From positions 6,200,001 through 6,264,000 of the forward strand of contig NC_070565.1 of assembly GCF_026914185.1 (NCBI RefSeq): a stretch of DNA of 64,000 bases, given 5' to 3'. The notes beneath the pieces were generated by a model. That model did not search any database, was not told the DNA's origin, and saw nothing but the letters and a program-made list of their open reading frames with translations. Both the position numbers and the translations under genes were made by a program. Origin of the DNA: Puccinia triticina (taxonomy: Eukaryota > Basidiomycota > Pucciniomycetes > Pucciniales > Pucciniaceae). Numbering within the stretch: position 1 is the stretch's first letter; each line of letters starts with the position of its first letter. This document shows, in pieces, positions 52,210-63,523 of this stretch.

Positions 52210-55200
52210 TCAGATGAGTTCGACTCGCAACCGGTTCCAACAAGAGGCTAAGACTGTCAGATGATCGACTGTGTTTGGCTGACAATCGAAGGGAAGAGAA
52301 CATGCTGCTGAGGGGTCTTGAAGGGGGAGAGAGGACGGAGCGGAGGAGGCGCCGGAATGGAGCTTCAGATCGGCCAAGAAACTCTTGATGATCTCGTTCT
52401 TCGTCGCCAGCTTTCCACTCTCTCGTTCTCCACCCCCCTCGATCAATCCTTCACCTCCCTGCTCAAGAATCAAATCTTCTCGGCCGCCCGCTTCTTGACG
52501 ACGATGATCGTCAGAATGGAGACCTACTCGCTCGAGAATTCTCTTGAAACTCTGGATGATTTCGAGCTCGTTGATCGCTTGATAGCTATCATCCTCCAGA
52601 TCTACCTGGGCATCATCATACCCATTCAGTAATGTCAAATTGATCAACACGCTGATCGACCCTCTGATAAACTTCTTCTCGTCCTATTTATTGAAACCAA
52701 AACCCTCAGTTGGCATTCATTCCACGCTTTTCCAGCTTGACAAACCACCCCTTCAAAACGTACCAATTTTCCACAAGGAGGATCTATGTACAACTTGAGC
52801 AATTCTTCGAACCCGTTAATCGACTTGGATTGTTTTTTTGGTTCGGTCATAGCCCGAGTTGAAGGAAGGACTGGTTCTTGAACTCCTTCGATTCCGCCCA
52901 AAAAGAAAACCCCCGATGGTTAGCTGAAGCTCTCTCCAACAAAAGATATAAAAATAACACGTCAAGAAACCCACGAGTTTCTCTTAGCATATCAGTGGCT
53001 GGAGTGGATTGCTCGAGCAAGTTAGCCAGCAGTCCCAAGCTGACACACAACAGATCAAAGACGACATCATCGACACGGTTATCATGAGACGGACGAGGCC
53101 ATTCTTGAGGATGGTTGGTAATTGCTAGAGGACTATCCGCTCGTTCTTTGAGTTTCTGATTCGATCTGTGTTGGTTAAATCCCTCCCGACAGATCCCAAA
53201 TAGACCACACAAGGCTTGTAAGACCGATGGTGTACTCAGTTCCGAAGCCCAGATCGCATTGTAATTTGTCACATTGACCATCGTCCGTAAACAACCGATC
53301 AGGATATCCAATGCTACAGAATATTTAGCCGCGCGTGGATCGAAGGAATCAATAGATTAATGCAAGATGGTTCACTTGGAATTGGCTTACCAGTCATTGC
53401 TATTTTCGATTGGTCATGTCTAGCCAAGCTATGACAGAGTGAAATAAGTGATCCAAACACCTGGGCCAATGGGTCTCTGAACAAGTTGATTGAATTCAAA
53501 GCGTCCTCGTCGCAAACCGTGCAGGCTTCGATAACATCCATACAGTATCCTACATGCTTCAAAGGATCCTGACCATCTCCATTCGAAAAATTCTTTTTGT
53601 TTTTCGAAGTAGAGGTGGGTTTTCGAATTAAGCAGTTGCTCTCCCTCTTACAGGCATGATTCATATCTTTCTGAATACAATCAACCAAAGAGAGGAGAGG
53701 AGACGTACTTGAAGTGGGATGGAACTATCAAATAAATTATGAAGCTTTCCACTATAAACCTTCAAGCAATCGATGACGGAGGCAAAAGCGGAGCAATGGA
53801 CGATAGATCGTTGAGGAAGGAGGCCGGGGCGGGGGACAAACATGGCGATACGGGCCAGACTGAACAGTGCCAATAACGCGGGACTGCTCTAAAAGGACAG
53901 GATGTGAAAAACAAAATGTTAGTGCAAGTGTGCTTTTCTTGAGAAGAAAGGAGGCGATAATTGGAAGACTAACGGCTCCTGGGATGTGTTTCCTCAGAAT
54001 GGATTCTTGAATGACTTCTTGGATCTGAGAATCCTAAAAACGCCAGAATGTTTTGAACAGCAAGAATGAAACTCAGACAAGAATGATCAAGGTCATTTGG
54101 GCATTACAGTGAGATGAGAAAGATGGAACTTTTGTTCACCAATGGAGGATGTCTTCGTGAAGTCCCACGAGGTTTGGCAGGCGGTTGGGGGTAAGCCCGA
54201 CCGGCGACGGTTCCCAAGAGCTGCAAGCAGTCGGATTGCATCGAGAAGACTTGGGCAGAGTCTTTGGGGATGATTCTCAATACGGGCTCGATAAACTTTT
54301 GGTCTTGACAACAAAGCAGAGAGATGAAGATCATCAGGGCATGGTCGAGGATCGGATCGCCATCTCCTGCGCCTGCGGTCCTGAAGGAGTTATAGAAATG
54401 TTCGATCATTCCATTCGAGCGTAGTTCGTTCAGAAAATCTTGCTCTTTGAGTTTCTTGATCAACTCGACTGCACTGGAACGTTTGAGACTGAGGTCGGGG
54501 TGGTCAGCTCCGGAGGCATTAAGGCCTTCGATCAAGTACGACAGCTCATCGGTGAACCGTTTGGAAGATCCCTTAGCACGCTGATGGATGGTCGTCTGCA
54601 GGTCATTTTGATCCTCGATCGACTCATCGTCTTCATCCACGCCCCACTTCTTGCGCAGCTCGCTGTAGGTTTCGCGGCTTTGGAACCTCTTGAGAGCGCC
54701 CACCAATCGAGACGAGCCCGGGGTCGGCGCAGAAGATCTCTTCGAGGTCCGGGGTGGAGCCGGCGTGGATAGTGGCAATAATAATTTCAACTCGTTCTCG
54801 TCTGGTTTGAATGTCCTTTGACCGCCGTAGGTTTTTTTGACCGGATTACTACTACCTGGAAACAGGCCGACTAAGTTGCTAGTGTTGATCGCTTCATGAT
54901 TGACGGGTATCGGGGGGACATCCGAGGACAGTTGTCGTGAGAGTGGTTTCCTTGTGGTGGTGAGGTTGGTGGAAGTTCGGGTGGTGGATGGTCCGAAGAG
55001 ATCAGAAGAAGAGCTGGAGCTGAGAACACGCCCCAGTAGTCGGTTATTTGTTGGACGGGCGATCGGACTCGTTGGTCGGGAACAAGCGGAGGCAGCCGAG
55101 GGTGAAAGAGCACCAGATTGGGAGGTAGTTTTACCGCCCATTAGTGCTACTCGTGCTTTCCTCTTGGGAGATTGAGTCGACTCGGGTCCTTCGGATTCAT

Positions 55201-55978
55201 TGCAGGTCTTGATAGATTCGAGGATGGCGAAAAGATCAGAATGGTCGTGGGTGTCTGATGATGGACGAGGCTGAAGCGAGTGGGCATGGGGCAAGTTTGA
55301 CGGTGTAGCGAGGGGTTTGACTATCTGATCTGGCAATGGTGGACTGGGTTCTGGTTGGAAAGGCTGAGGAGAAGCTGGCTGGGATGGGACAAGTGATATC
55401 TGAGAAGATGTGCGAGTGATCCTACGTTGAGGGACTTGGGGCCTTGTGAGACGTTGCCTATCCTGTTCAGTTGTGGATACTGTTCGCGGTCGTTTATTGG
55501 ATACGCGTCGAGGCTGTGTAAGATGCAAAGCAGAGCATATCAACTGATAGATAAGTGAGAATTGACTAGCTGATAGTGGTCTTACTGATGGGCGCTGGCT
55601 GGGCTGAAGAAGCTGGGTTTTACGGTTATCTTGAGGAGACTGATTGGTTGATCGAGCCCGCTTGGGCCGAGTGGTGGATGTTTGCGGTTTCTGGACCTGT
55701 AGAAGTAGGAGTAGATCTTGATCCAGAGGGGTTGTTTCACGATTAGGATTGCTTGGAGATTGACTAAGCGTGCTGGTTTCGTCGTTCAGCCGATCTGAGA
55801 GGCGCCGGGTGGTTTTCTTTGGCTCTTGCTGATATTGTTTCTGTTGGCTTGAAGTCTGCTCCTGCTCATCGCTGCTGTCGCCATCGTACTGCTGGGTGAG
55901 TGCCTGGAGTCGTGACTTGCGCTTTCCGTAGGTGAACTTGATTCTTGGGATGTGCGTTGATGAGGAAGTCATCGTCAT
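52210..55978 (-). CDS. WAPL: WAPL-family cohesin-release factor
   Basis: Eight exons fit splice sites and phase: 55978-55586, 55513-54140, 54033-53974, 53888-53709, 53670-53391, 53313-52975, 52885-52764 and 52683-52210 (3222 nt, 1073 aa). The first 450 residues are Ser/Thr/Gln/Arg-rich and probably disordered. The WAPL domain begins near RETYSELRKKWGVDED and continues with DELSYLIEGLNAS, ELIKKLKEQDFLNELRSNG and ILDHALMIFISLLC, then helical repeats. WAPL releases cohesin from chromatin together with Pds5. The first intron (72 nt, GTAAGA..ACACAG) is a multiple of three without a stop and could be retained. The intron at 52974-52886 uses GTGGGT and was chosen because it alone keeps phase. Confidence 0.85.
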
Positions 55979-56186
55979 TCATCCATCGGCCGTGATCGGT
56001 TGCGGAAGTGTTGCTGCTGACTCAAGAAGTGTCCCCGACCGGGGGCTGATGGGCCACCGCTTTCCCCGAAGCCGCTGACCGGTAGCTGTCACTCTCGGGG
56101 GGCCGAGCCCCGAAGTCGAAGTCTCGAGCAAAGTTCAAGTTGTGGAAACAAACCTTGATCAACAACTTCCAGGAAAAAACAACACC
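55979..56186. promoter_or_regulatory. Bidirectional promoter between WAPL and mL43
   Basis: The start codons are 208 bp apart and divergent. The interval is GC-moderate, with no TATA box and a near-palindromic CCCCGACCGGGGG at about 56033-56045. Confidence 0.5.
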
Positions 56187-56939
56187 ATGCCACCCGCTCA
56201 CATCATCCCACGGATACTCAGGCGACAGCTGATCACTCAACCGAACCCATCCAGTCCGGAGAGCTTTATCCTACCGATCAGGAAACTATTGATCGAGTTT
56301 AACCAGCAACGACAGAACCAGAATGGACTCCGGAACTTCTTGTCACTCTCCTCGGCACCGGAATCGAAAAATCCGAGCCTCTACCAGCTCGTCAAGAAGT
56401 TCCCGTTTGTTGAATTCGTCGTCCGACCTACCGGTGGCTCCGGGATCCTCAAAGGCTTCTATCGTCAGTCGGGGTTCAAACGAAATCGGTCCAATGTTTT
56501 TTTCTGTCAAACTAACCCATCCGGATCTCTTTTTGGGGCTTTGTTCCATCGTTTGTCATCTCTCATCGGTCGTTGGCCGTACCTAAGTCAATAACAATCG
56601 GATCAAAACTGTTCCCGTGGATGGACTGGATCCAAATCAAATACAGAAGAAAGTTAAGTCTAGTCGTTGCTTCTACGGAGCAAGATATGAAGCAACACAC
56701 ATGATGAATTTCTTCGCAGATGGCTTGTAGACTGACTTCACCTTTCTATGTCTGACATATATACAAAATAGATCCAACTCTTGCTCGAATCATCAGGTCA
56801 GAAACTCAACACATTCACCCGGAAAAACTCGATCGCTGTCTCTGTGGAAAACTCCAAGAATCCCACCCGAGGACACTACAGTGCCATGCACCACGAACAT
56901 CATACCCCATTATCCCGATTCTTTCAAAAGTCCAAATAA
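56187..56939 (+). CDS. MRPL43: Mitochondrial large-subunit ribosomal protein mL43
   Basis: Exons 56187-56463, 56588-56652 and 56772-56939 (510 nt, 169 aa) join in phase. Donors are GTCAGT and GTTAAG; acceptors are TAAG and ATAG. The central block FPFVEFVVRPTGGSGILKGFY is the L51/S25/CI-B8 domain signature (x-E-F/I-x-V-R-P .. G-x-Y). It is followed by NNRIKTVPVDGLDPNQIQKK and a tail LLLESSGQKLNTFTRKN..NPTRGHYS typical of mL43. It acts in the mitochondrial ribosome; the basic N-terminus (IIPRILRRQL) can serve in import. The ATG at 56187 is the only one consistent with family length. Confidence 0.85.
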
Positions 56940-58784
56940 ACATAATTTCTTTAATTGACTTGCATGCACACTTCAACCCTTAGCCAGTACCCCGTGCGGG
57001 ATATCCTGTAGACAATCCGGGATATCTGGTAAAGGGCTGCGGATCACACCAGATATCTGAGATCCAAGGCTCCCAAGCCTGCGGATATGGACGGATATCT
57101 TGATATCTGTGGATATCTCTGGATCCAGATAAGGATGAAATTGCATGGGGTACAAATGTCTAAGTTCAGGAAGAAGTTATACCAACGGTGGGCCGTTACA
57201 GTAATGTGTAATTGTAACAGATTGTAAAGTATTGAAAAATAAGTTACAATGCAGTAAGTTAAGATTATTGAGCTTGTAAAATAAGCTAACTATAACATCC
57301 ATGGGTCCATAAATACCCTTGATAACAGCTGATACAGGCTTTTTTTGTTGATACAGCCTAAAATGCATCATAACCTATTGAAAGTTTGATATTTTTTTTA
57401 TAAAAATGCCAGTATTTTCTTTTGGATGACAGCTGATGTGTTACACATTGGGGCTCAAAAATTGCAACACAATGCATCAGCCCACCATTGGCTATACTCA
57501 GGGTTTGGAAGTGGTGTGCATCCTGATCCAACCCTTGTGTCTGACACATGTCTGCTGCTATGACAACACGATGCACAGACAAAACAAAAACAACCAACAG
57601 AACAACCATGCAACACTCTGCAACCAGACAGAAAGAGAAAAGACATCACAATGCAGATATAATCTGCAGACACAACCAAAGAAAGAAAAGGGTTAAATGG
57701 TGAAAGAAAAAAAAATTCAAAGAAGTAAAGAGGAGTGTGATAGAAGAATTGATTTGGCCAAGGCTAAACCTTAAATATCCTGGCCCACCACCTTGGGGGT
57801 TGACATCTTGATCCTAAAACATCTTGAAGCTTGGTCTGCTAACTCCACATTGTAAATTGGATTCTGCTGTGTGTACTGGTTTGAAAACCACAGTGTGCAA
57901 AAGTGCTGTTCACTGAGACCTACAAATGTACAATATTTTGGTATACAGTCAAACCCTTGAAACCGCATACCCCTTGGTGGACAGAATTTGCTATGTGGTT
58001 TGGCAGGTTATGTGGTTACAAGGGTTAGCTACAGGCCAAAATTAAATTTTGGTGGACCCAAATAAGTATGTGGTTTGGGAGGTTATGCCCTTATAGAAGT
58101 ATGCGGTTTCACAGGTTTGACTGTATTGCTTATGAATTTGGGTGAAATCCTGAATGTTAGATGACAAAAGCACACAGAGTGCTTGGGGCTCTTTGAGAAA
58201 TACAAAAATTGGGGACTTGGCACAGAGGTTGGGGGAACCCAATTCTGGAGTGGGGGACCAACAACCACAGGCCAAGTTACAGGTTGGAACATTACTGTGG
58301 TGGGTTGTATGTGTGGACCTCCTGGTACCAGTGCTACTCTAGGTGAGCGGGGGAAGCCAAAGTGGTTTCTGTGAGTGGATGGAGCTGAGTAAGCAATTGT
58401 CCAATGGAAAAAGTTTTAAAGAAGTGTTTGGCATTGGAGTGGGGCATACAAGATTCAGAGTCACTTTGGAATGGCAAGATGTGCATAGAGGAAGGAGGGG
58501 TTTGGGAAACAGTGGGCCGTTCCTGTTACATTTAATTGTAACATATTGACGTAAAGTATTGAAAAATAAGTTACAATAACTCAAATCAAGATTATCAAGC
58601 TTGTAAAAATAGTTGAATTTAACCCAGAGAATTTCAAAATGGGCCCAGGTACCATTTTCACTGCCCGTACCTGCGCAGTTTTTGCCAAAAACTGGCACCC
58701 CACACCAAATCCGGCACCGCCTGGGGTCTTCTAGGCAGGTACTAGTGGTACCTGCCAACTTTTTTTCATCAAAAAGGGCATCAA
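56940..58784. other. Repeat-rich intergenic, first part
   Basis: 56995-57140 holds about ten GGATATC / GATATC(C/T) units. A segment at 57183-57300 recurs in the same orientation at 58512-58625 ('gggccgtt..aaagtattgaaaaataagttacaat..gcttgtaaaa'). A 'gtggtttgg.aggttatg' phrase is repeated at 57990-58125. No gene is supported; ORFs are short and unconserved. Confidence 0.5.
57183..58625 (+). repeat. Direct repeat of about 115 bp, 1.3 kb apart
   Basis: Copies 57183-57300 and 58512-58625 share GGGCCGTT, AATTGTAACA, a 20-bp AAAGTATTGAAAAATAAGTT block and AAGCTTGTAAAA. They may be two solo ends or two insertions of one small element. Confidence 0.6.
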
Positions 58785-59130
58785 GAGGTGTCCTCAATGA
58801 CTGGAATGGATGAGTCATCAAGAGGTGTCCTCAATGACCGGAATGGATGAGTCATCAAGAGGTCCTCCCCTCAATGACTGGAACAGGTCAGTCAACAAGG
58901 GGAGGACCTCTCAAGGAACGGTCTGTTCTGGTCATCAAACAGGTCAGTCATTGAGGGGAGTGCCTCTCAATGACCGGCCTGTTCCGGTCAGTCATGGTCA
59001 TTGAGGGTACTCCCCCAACAACCAGCACACACATGTCAGTGAGGTAAGTTTTTACTCCCCTCAATGATTGCAGCAGGACTGTCCTCAATGACCTGTCCTG
59101 GCCAATGACTGGTCTATTGTCAGTCATCAA
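58785..59130 (+). repeat. Minisatellite
   Basis: Tandem units of about 45 bp built on CATCAAGAGGTGTCCTCAATGA..GGAATGGATGAGT, grading into degenerate GGTCAGTCA / TGACCGG variants with inverted order toward 59100. Confidence 0.7.
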
Positions 59131-59266
59131 GGGCAGTTCAAAGCTGGCCAAGGGCTGGGGGTCTGGGGGCTACCCAATCAACCCAGCGGGGGAAAGCAGT
59201 ACTTGGGGGTGGTCCCCCGGTACCACACCGCTTTTTCCAAAAAGACAGGCCCGCATCCGGCACTTA

Positions 59267-59443
59267 TGGTGTTCAAAGTTGGTTTGCATAATTTTATGCA
59301 TGCATAAATCATAAAATCATAAAAATATTTTGGTGAGGAAATTTTGTATCACATAATCAGACAGTCATATCCCCTGCAAAAAAGATTTTATGATTTTATG
59401 ATTTATGCATGCATAAAATTATGCAAACCAACTTTGAACACCA
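59267..59443. mobile_element. 177-bp MITE, near-complete palindrome
   Basis: Inverted ends of about 57 bp starting TGGTGTTCAAAGTTGGTTTG, flanked by TA (59265-59266, 59444-59445). The first seven bases match those of the 661-bp MITE at 29689-30349. Confidence 0.88.
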
Positions 59444-59456
59444 TAATTTTTGATTA

Positions 59457-59657
59457 GGGGGGTTCACAATAGGATAAAAATAAAACTTTAGAGCTAATTT
59501 TAAGACCTTTATGAACAACTTTTTAAAAAATAAAGATGTTGCTCTGATTCTCAGGGGATACCCAGTCCTGTACACCTTGCCAGATTTTTAAAAATTTGTT
59601 GATAAAGACCTTAAAATTGACTCTGAAATTTTACTTTTATCCTATTGTGAACCCCCC
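59457..59657. mobile_element. 201-bp MITE
   Basis: Inverted ends of about 75 bp starting GGGGGGTTCACAATAGGAT, flanked by TA (59455-59456, 59658-59659). It is 13 bp from the previous MITE and of a different family. Confidence 0.85.
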
Positions 59658-59985
59658 TATTAAAAGGGGCATTTGTCATCCAAGTAAAATAAAAATATGC
59701 ATCATGATAAGAGAGAGGGGAGGGGTTTTCATGAAAGTGGGTGTTATTAGTATGATCACCTTCCCCATTCACATCCTGCTCCAAGTTGTCTGCGCCATCA
59801 CCATGTCCCTGATTCCCAAGTTGTCCTCCTGGTGTTATTCAGTCTTCCTCAACCCCAATCTCTTCTTGCTCAAAATTTAGTCTCTCTAGTGCATTGTCCA
59901 TTGGACCCACATTACCCCATGTTACATTGGCCCTGATGGATTTGATATCATCAATCCAAGCATGATGATTTTTTCTATGTTTGCA

Positions 59986-60208
59986 CACTACAAGAAAAAG
60001 TCAAGCAAGTGCCACCAGTTGGCATGTGAGAGCTCTAAGGAACCTGGTGATGGAAATTCAGCCTTTGTCATAGTTTGCCTTTGACCAAGCTTCAATGCCC
60101 GGTGACTGTGCATGATGCACAGTGACTGAATGTCTGCCTGAGTGGAGCTAGAATGGAAGTTACACAGGAGAATGCCTCATGTCACTTGCCTGACTTTTTC
60201 TTGCAGTG
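59986..60208. mobile_element. 223-bp CACTA-type MITE
   Basis: Ends CACTACAAGAAAAAGTCA.. and ..TGACTTTTTCTTGCAGTG are the typical CACTA terminus in inverted orientation. Flanking triplets are GCA and GTA, a near-match to the expected 3-bp duplication. No transposase. Confidence 0.8.
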
Positions 60209-60520
60209 GTAGATCCAATATTCCGAGCCCCATTCCAAAAGGGCCCGGTATACATCCGAAAATTATAAAGGATCAAGAGAGCGGGGTCAACTTGTCAAGC
60301 CTGGAGTTGAAGATCTCGAACAGCATATTATAACGTATCTGGCGCGGGCTGCGCCTGGGCGTGACTAGTCGAGTATAATCCACCCCTTTCACCAAGGAAA
60401 ACATATTTACATAAGAAAGAAAACCAAACAACAACCACAACAACAAAGGATGTAAGACTTCATGCTGACCTCTTCTTCTTCTCCGTCTTCTTTCCCCCCG
60501 CAAGAGCTGCATAGCTAACC
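60209..60520 (+). promoter_or_regulatory. Upstream region of the Sts1 gene
   Basis: Holds the promoter and 5' UTR: a CT-rich stretch (60468-60500) immediately precedes the ATG. No clear TATA box. No other gene. Confidence 0.4.
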
Positions 60521-61729
60521 ATGTCTCCTACTCACAGGTCCACCACCCATCCACCCGTCATCCCAGTCACGATGACTCACCAGGTCCCCTTCCGACAACC
60601 AGCAGTCACCGTACCACTCAACTGGTCCTTCGCAGGCACCCCACCCAACCAATTCCCGCCGAACAGCTTCCTCAGGAAGGAACAGCACCCACCCTTGTTG
60701 CAAGCCCAGATCAACGCGAGCTCATCCTTCAGCAACAAGTCTCGCAAACGATCCGCCTCAGACGAACTGGATCCAGACCCCACCACCACCACCTCCTCCT
60801 CCTCCCCTCTCAAATCCATCTCCGCCCTACCCAAGCGAACCAAGAGAGCATCCCCCAATACTCCCTCCACCGAAGGCCATGATGGCTTCAATCCTCAGGA
60901 GGACCAAGCCGAGCTCGGCACAGCCCTAGGTAGATATCACATTGCATACTCTCCCCCTCTTTCAAAGGATCGCACAGCCAGCCAACTGACACCCCTGACC
61001 TTTCCAGTCTCACTCACGAAAAGCGAATTGATCAGCTTGATACATGGCCTGATCCAACAGAAGCCCGAGCTGAAACCGACGATCAAGGGCTTGCTACCCC
61101 CGCCCTCCTTGGAATCCATCCTGGCCAAACTGGACGAGGTGGAGAAACAGCTCGTCGAATCTATCCCGAACAAGCGCATGAACCGGGAAGAATACATCTG
61201 GAACCGAGTCCGGGTGCCGTTGACGAGCTATGTGAACGACTGTATGGGCTGTCTGGAGCTCGCAGCCAAGACGATCGAGAACCGCTGTGGCGGCTCAGGA
61301 ACGGGAGGAAAGCCGGAGCTCTCGGTGATCTATGGGGCAGTCTCCGACCAACTGAGTCTGCTGAGCCATCTGAGCCTCTCGATCTCCAAAGTCGAAAACC
61401 TCCTCCCCAGCCTATCACCTCAGCCCTCGAACCAGAACGATCAACAAGACCTGAACTGGAACGTCTCCTACCCCTTCCAATCGATCCTCATCCCATCCCT
61501 CTTCCAGAACTGGAAAACCTTCATCGAAGCCATCCATAAGCTCATCTTCGAAGACCGCATGATCATCTCCGAATCCCTCATCCGTAAATGGTTCTCCCTC
61601 CTCGACGGCCTCTCTGACCCCCATCCTTCGGCGGATCACCAGGACAATCACACCGTCCAACGACTCATGATTGCCGTCAGAGATGAGGCTCTCAACAGAT
61701 TCGGCATCCTCGTCGGCCTCAAAAGATAA
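60521..61729 (+). CDS. STS1: Sts1/Cut8-family nuclear proteasome tether
   Basis: A single exon of 402 aa, ATG in good context (AACCATGTC). The N-terminal 110 residues are Pro/Ser/Thr-rich with basic clusters (KSRKRSASDEL, LPKRTKRASP) that can act as nuclear signals. The Cut8 domain starts at about residue 165: LTKSELISLIHGLIQQKPEL, then the hallmark LLPPPSLESILAKLDEVEKQL, then helices through RVRVPLTSYVNDCMG and a C-terminal bundle. Cut8/Sts1 anchors the 26S proteasome in the nucleus and is itself short-lived; Lys-rich N-termini are part of that control in the family. Length is close to other fungal members. Confidence 0.88.
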   Translation: MSPTHRSTTHPPVIPVTMTHQVPFRQPAVTVPLNWSFAGTPPNQFPPNSFLRKEQHPPLLQAQINASSSFSNKSRKRSASDELDPDPTTTTSSSSPLKSISALPKRTKRASPNTPSTEGHDGFNPQEDQAELGTALGRYHIAYSPPLSKDRTASQLTPLTFPVSLTKSELISLIHGLIQQKPELKPTIKGLLPPPSLESILAKLDEVEKQLVESIPNKRMNREEYIWNRVRVPLTSYVNDCMGCLELAAKTIENRCGGSGTGGKPELSVIYGAVSDQLSLLSHLSLSISKVENLLPSLSPQPSNQNDQQDLNWNVSYPFQSILIPSLFQNWKTFIEAIHKLIFEDRMIISESLIRKWFSLLDGLSDPHPSADHQDNHTVQRLMIAVRDEALNRFGILVGLKR

Positions 61730-62929
61730 CATCCGCCCCAACAACAAGCTCTCGTTCCAATCCAGCTTTGCCCACTCTCCTTCATCTCTGTTGTTTTCAT
61801 CCATCACATATACGCCATCTTTATCACTATCCCATCTCGAATACTTATCCATTGTGTTGTTTACCAGTCTTGGTTCCTGTGCTTGTGCTTGTTCTTGTTC
61901 AGTTTTTCTTCTTTTCTTTCCAGTCCTCATGTAACATCTCGAGACATTATTTTGGGCGGCCTTATCTTACCTTTCTTTCCCCCCTTGTCCTCCAACAAAA
62001 CCCATCCACAAATATACATTTCCATCATGACTAGAAACATCATTCAATAGAGATTTCTTTTTGGAAAAGAAAATTATGGAATGGTTGGGTTGGGTTAGTC
62101 GGTTAGGAACATACATTGCCTTGAGTCCAGTGACTAAGTACACAAGATGAATAAACCATTGAACATGTCTAGAATGTGATTATTTGTTTAGACCAAGTTG
62201 GCATTTAAAAACAAGGAAAGTTCCAGGAGTTCCCAATAGCAAAACATTCTGAGTATTAATGCATTCATGTTGGTCCAGTCCCAAGTTCTTGTTGATCAGA
62301 GTCATGAAAATTTCCACAAGGTTGTTGTGGCATTTTAAGATAGAATGAAAGATGAAACAAACAAACAAAAATACCACCACCCTCCTTAATGAGGGTTGAG
62401 AACAAGTCCGCAGGGCCTTGAATGTGTGGACAGAGTGTGTCAAGACAAGAACACTTGTGTTCTCATTCTGCAGTGCTGCAAACTTGTTCATGTGTATTTT
62501 TTGTTGAGATCATTTTCAGATTCTGGATGATATGTATGAAAGAGGTTGATTCTGTGGAAAAAGACAAGAGTTGCTGCTCATCCCAGCTTGCTTTGCTTTC
62601 CAATGGTTCTCCAGGGTACAAGTTGAGTTCAAGAACTGGATGAATTTATCACTGCTTGATTGGTGCTCTGGACAGAATTACCAAGATGGTTTTTGTAGTA
62701 TGGAATATGGAGCCAGACTTCTTTGGTTTACTCATGCATTCCTGTTGTGGTATTTGTTCCTGTGTTTCTATACAGAAAAATATAAGAATACATTTTTCTT
62801 CTTTACACATGAAAGATGTTGTAAAACTAACCCCAGAAATGGACTTTTCACACAAAATAACCTGTAGTCACCCACTGGAATTACCCCTCTATCTCCACCG
62901 GTTCAGGAGTTACACAGATTTCAACAGGA
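61730..62929. other. 3' flank and AT-rich intergenic
   Basis: Begins with the 3' UTR of STS1 (pyrimidine-rich to about 61950). Beyond 62100 no gene is supported; ORFs on both strands are short and overlapping. Confidence 0.4.
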
Positions 62930-63523
62930 GCCCGGCAAGCCCCTACTAGACACCCTTACGTGATATCCCGGGAATTTGCCATTTTGAAACGGCTGTAGTT
63001 TTCATTTTTTGGAGAGAACCAACTGTTTGAAACCAACTAAGTCAGTATGTTCAATTTGGCAAATTTTGGCATAGTGGATTGAAACAAGTTACATAAGTAA
63101 CATCTGCAGCCATTTGTGGGGGTTTTGGATAAGAAAAGTGCAAAATTGGTTTTCTGCTTATCATTGCTGATGTATTGATTAACATCAACAAAAAATCACT
63201 TTTAGAAGCCTTTCAGACCTTCCCCAACCCTTTTGATGTAACATGGGAGCAGGAGAGAACAGGGAGGAACTAATATGTATGCACACTATGTTTGCGCCTT
63301 GAAGCACAAAAACAAATTGAAACAAAACACGTAAGTATGCCATTTTTTCCCTTGGAAGGGAAGACCAGATTGAAACAGGGTACGTCAGTATGTCCCAAAA
63401 GAAAAAAATTCCAGTAGTGTCCATTTAAAACAAGTTTCACAGGTTTACGTAAGTATCATTTTTGCCAAAAAAATCATTTTGAAACAATTTATGTAAGGGT
63501 GTCTAGTAGTAGTAGGGGCTTGC
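62930..63523. mobile_element. MITE-like element with degenerate internal repeats
   Basis: Inverted ends of about 30 bp, GGCAAGCCCCTACTAGACAC.. and its complement at about 63490-63520 (with an extra TAG repeat on the right). The interior has about five copies of a 50-60 bp unit centred on TTGAAACAA..TTACGTAAGTATG (63070-63490). No clear target duplication. Confidence 0.6.

Noticed and set aside
58790..59130. CRISPR-like array
   Set aside because: Units are contiguous and degenerate with no unique spacers, and the organism is eukaryotic; this is a minisatellite.
62649..62949. Short Cys/Phe-rich ORFs near 62.6-62.9 kb as secreted peptides
   Set aside because: ORFs on both strands overlap, no signal peptide or splice context is convincing, and the region is AT-rich repeat DNA.
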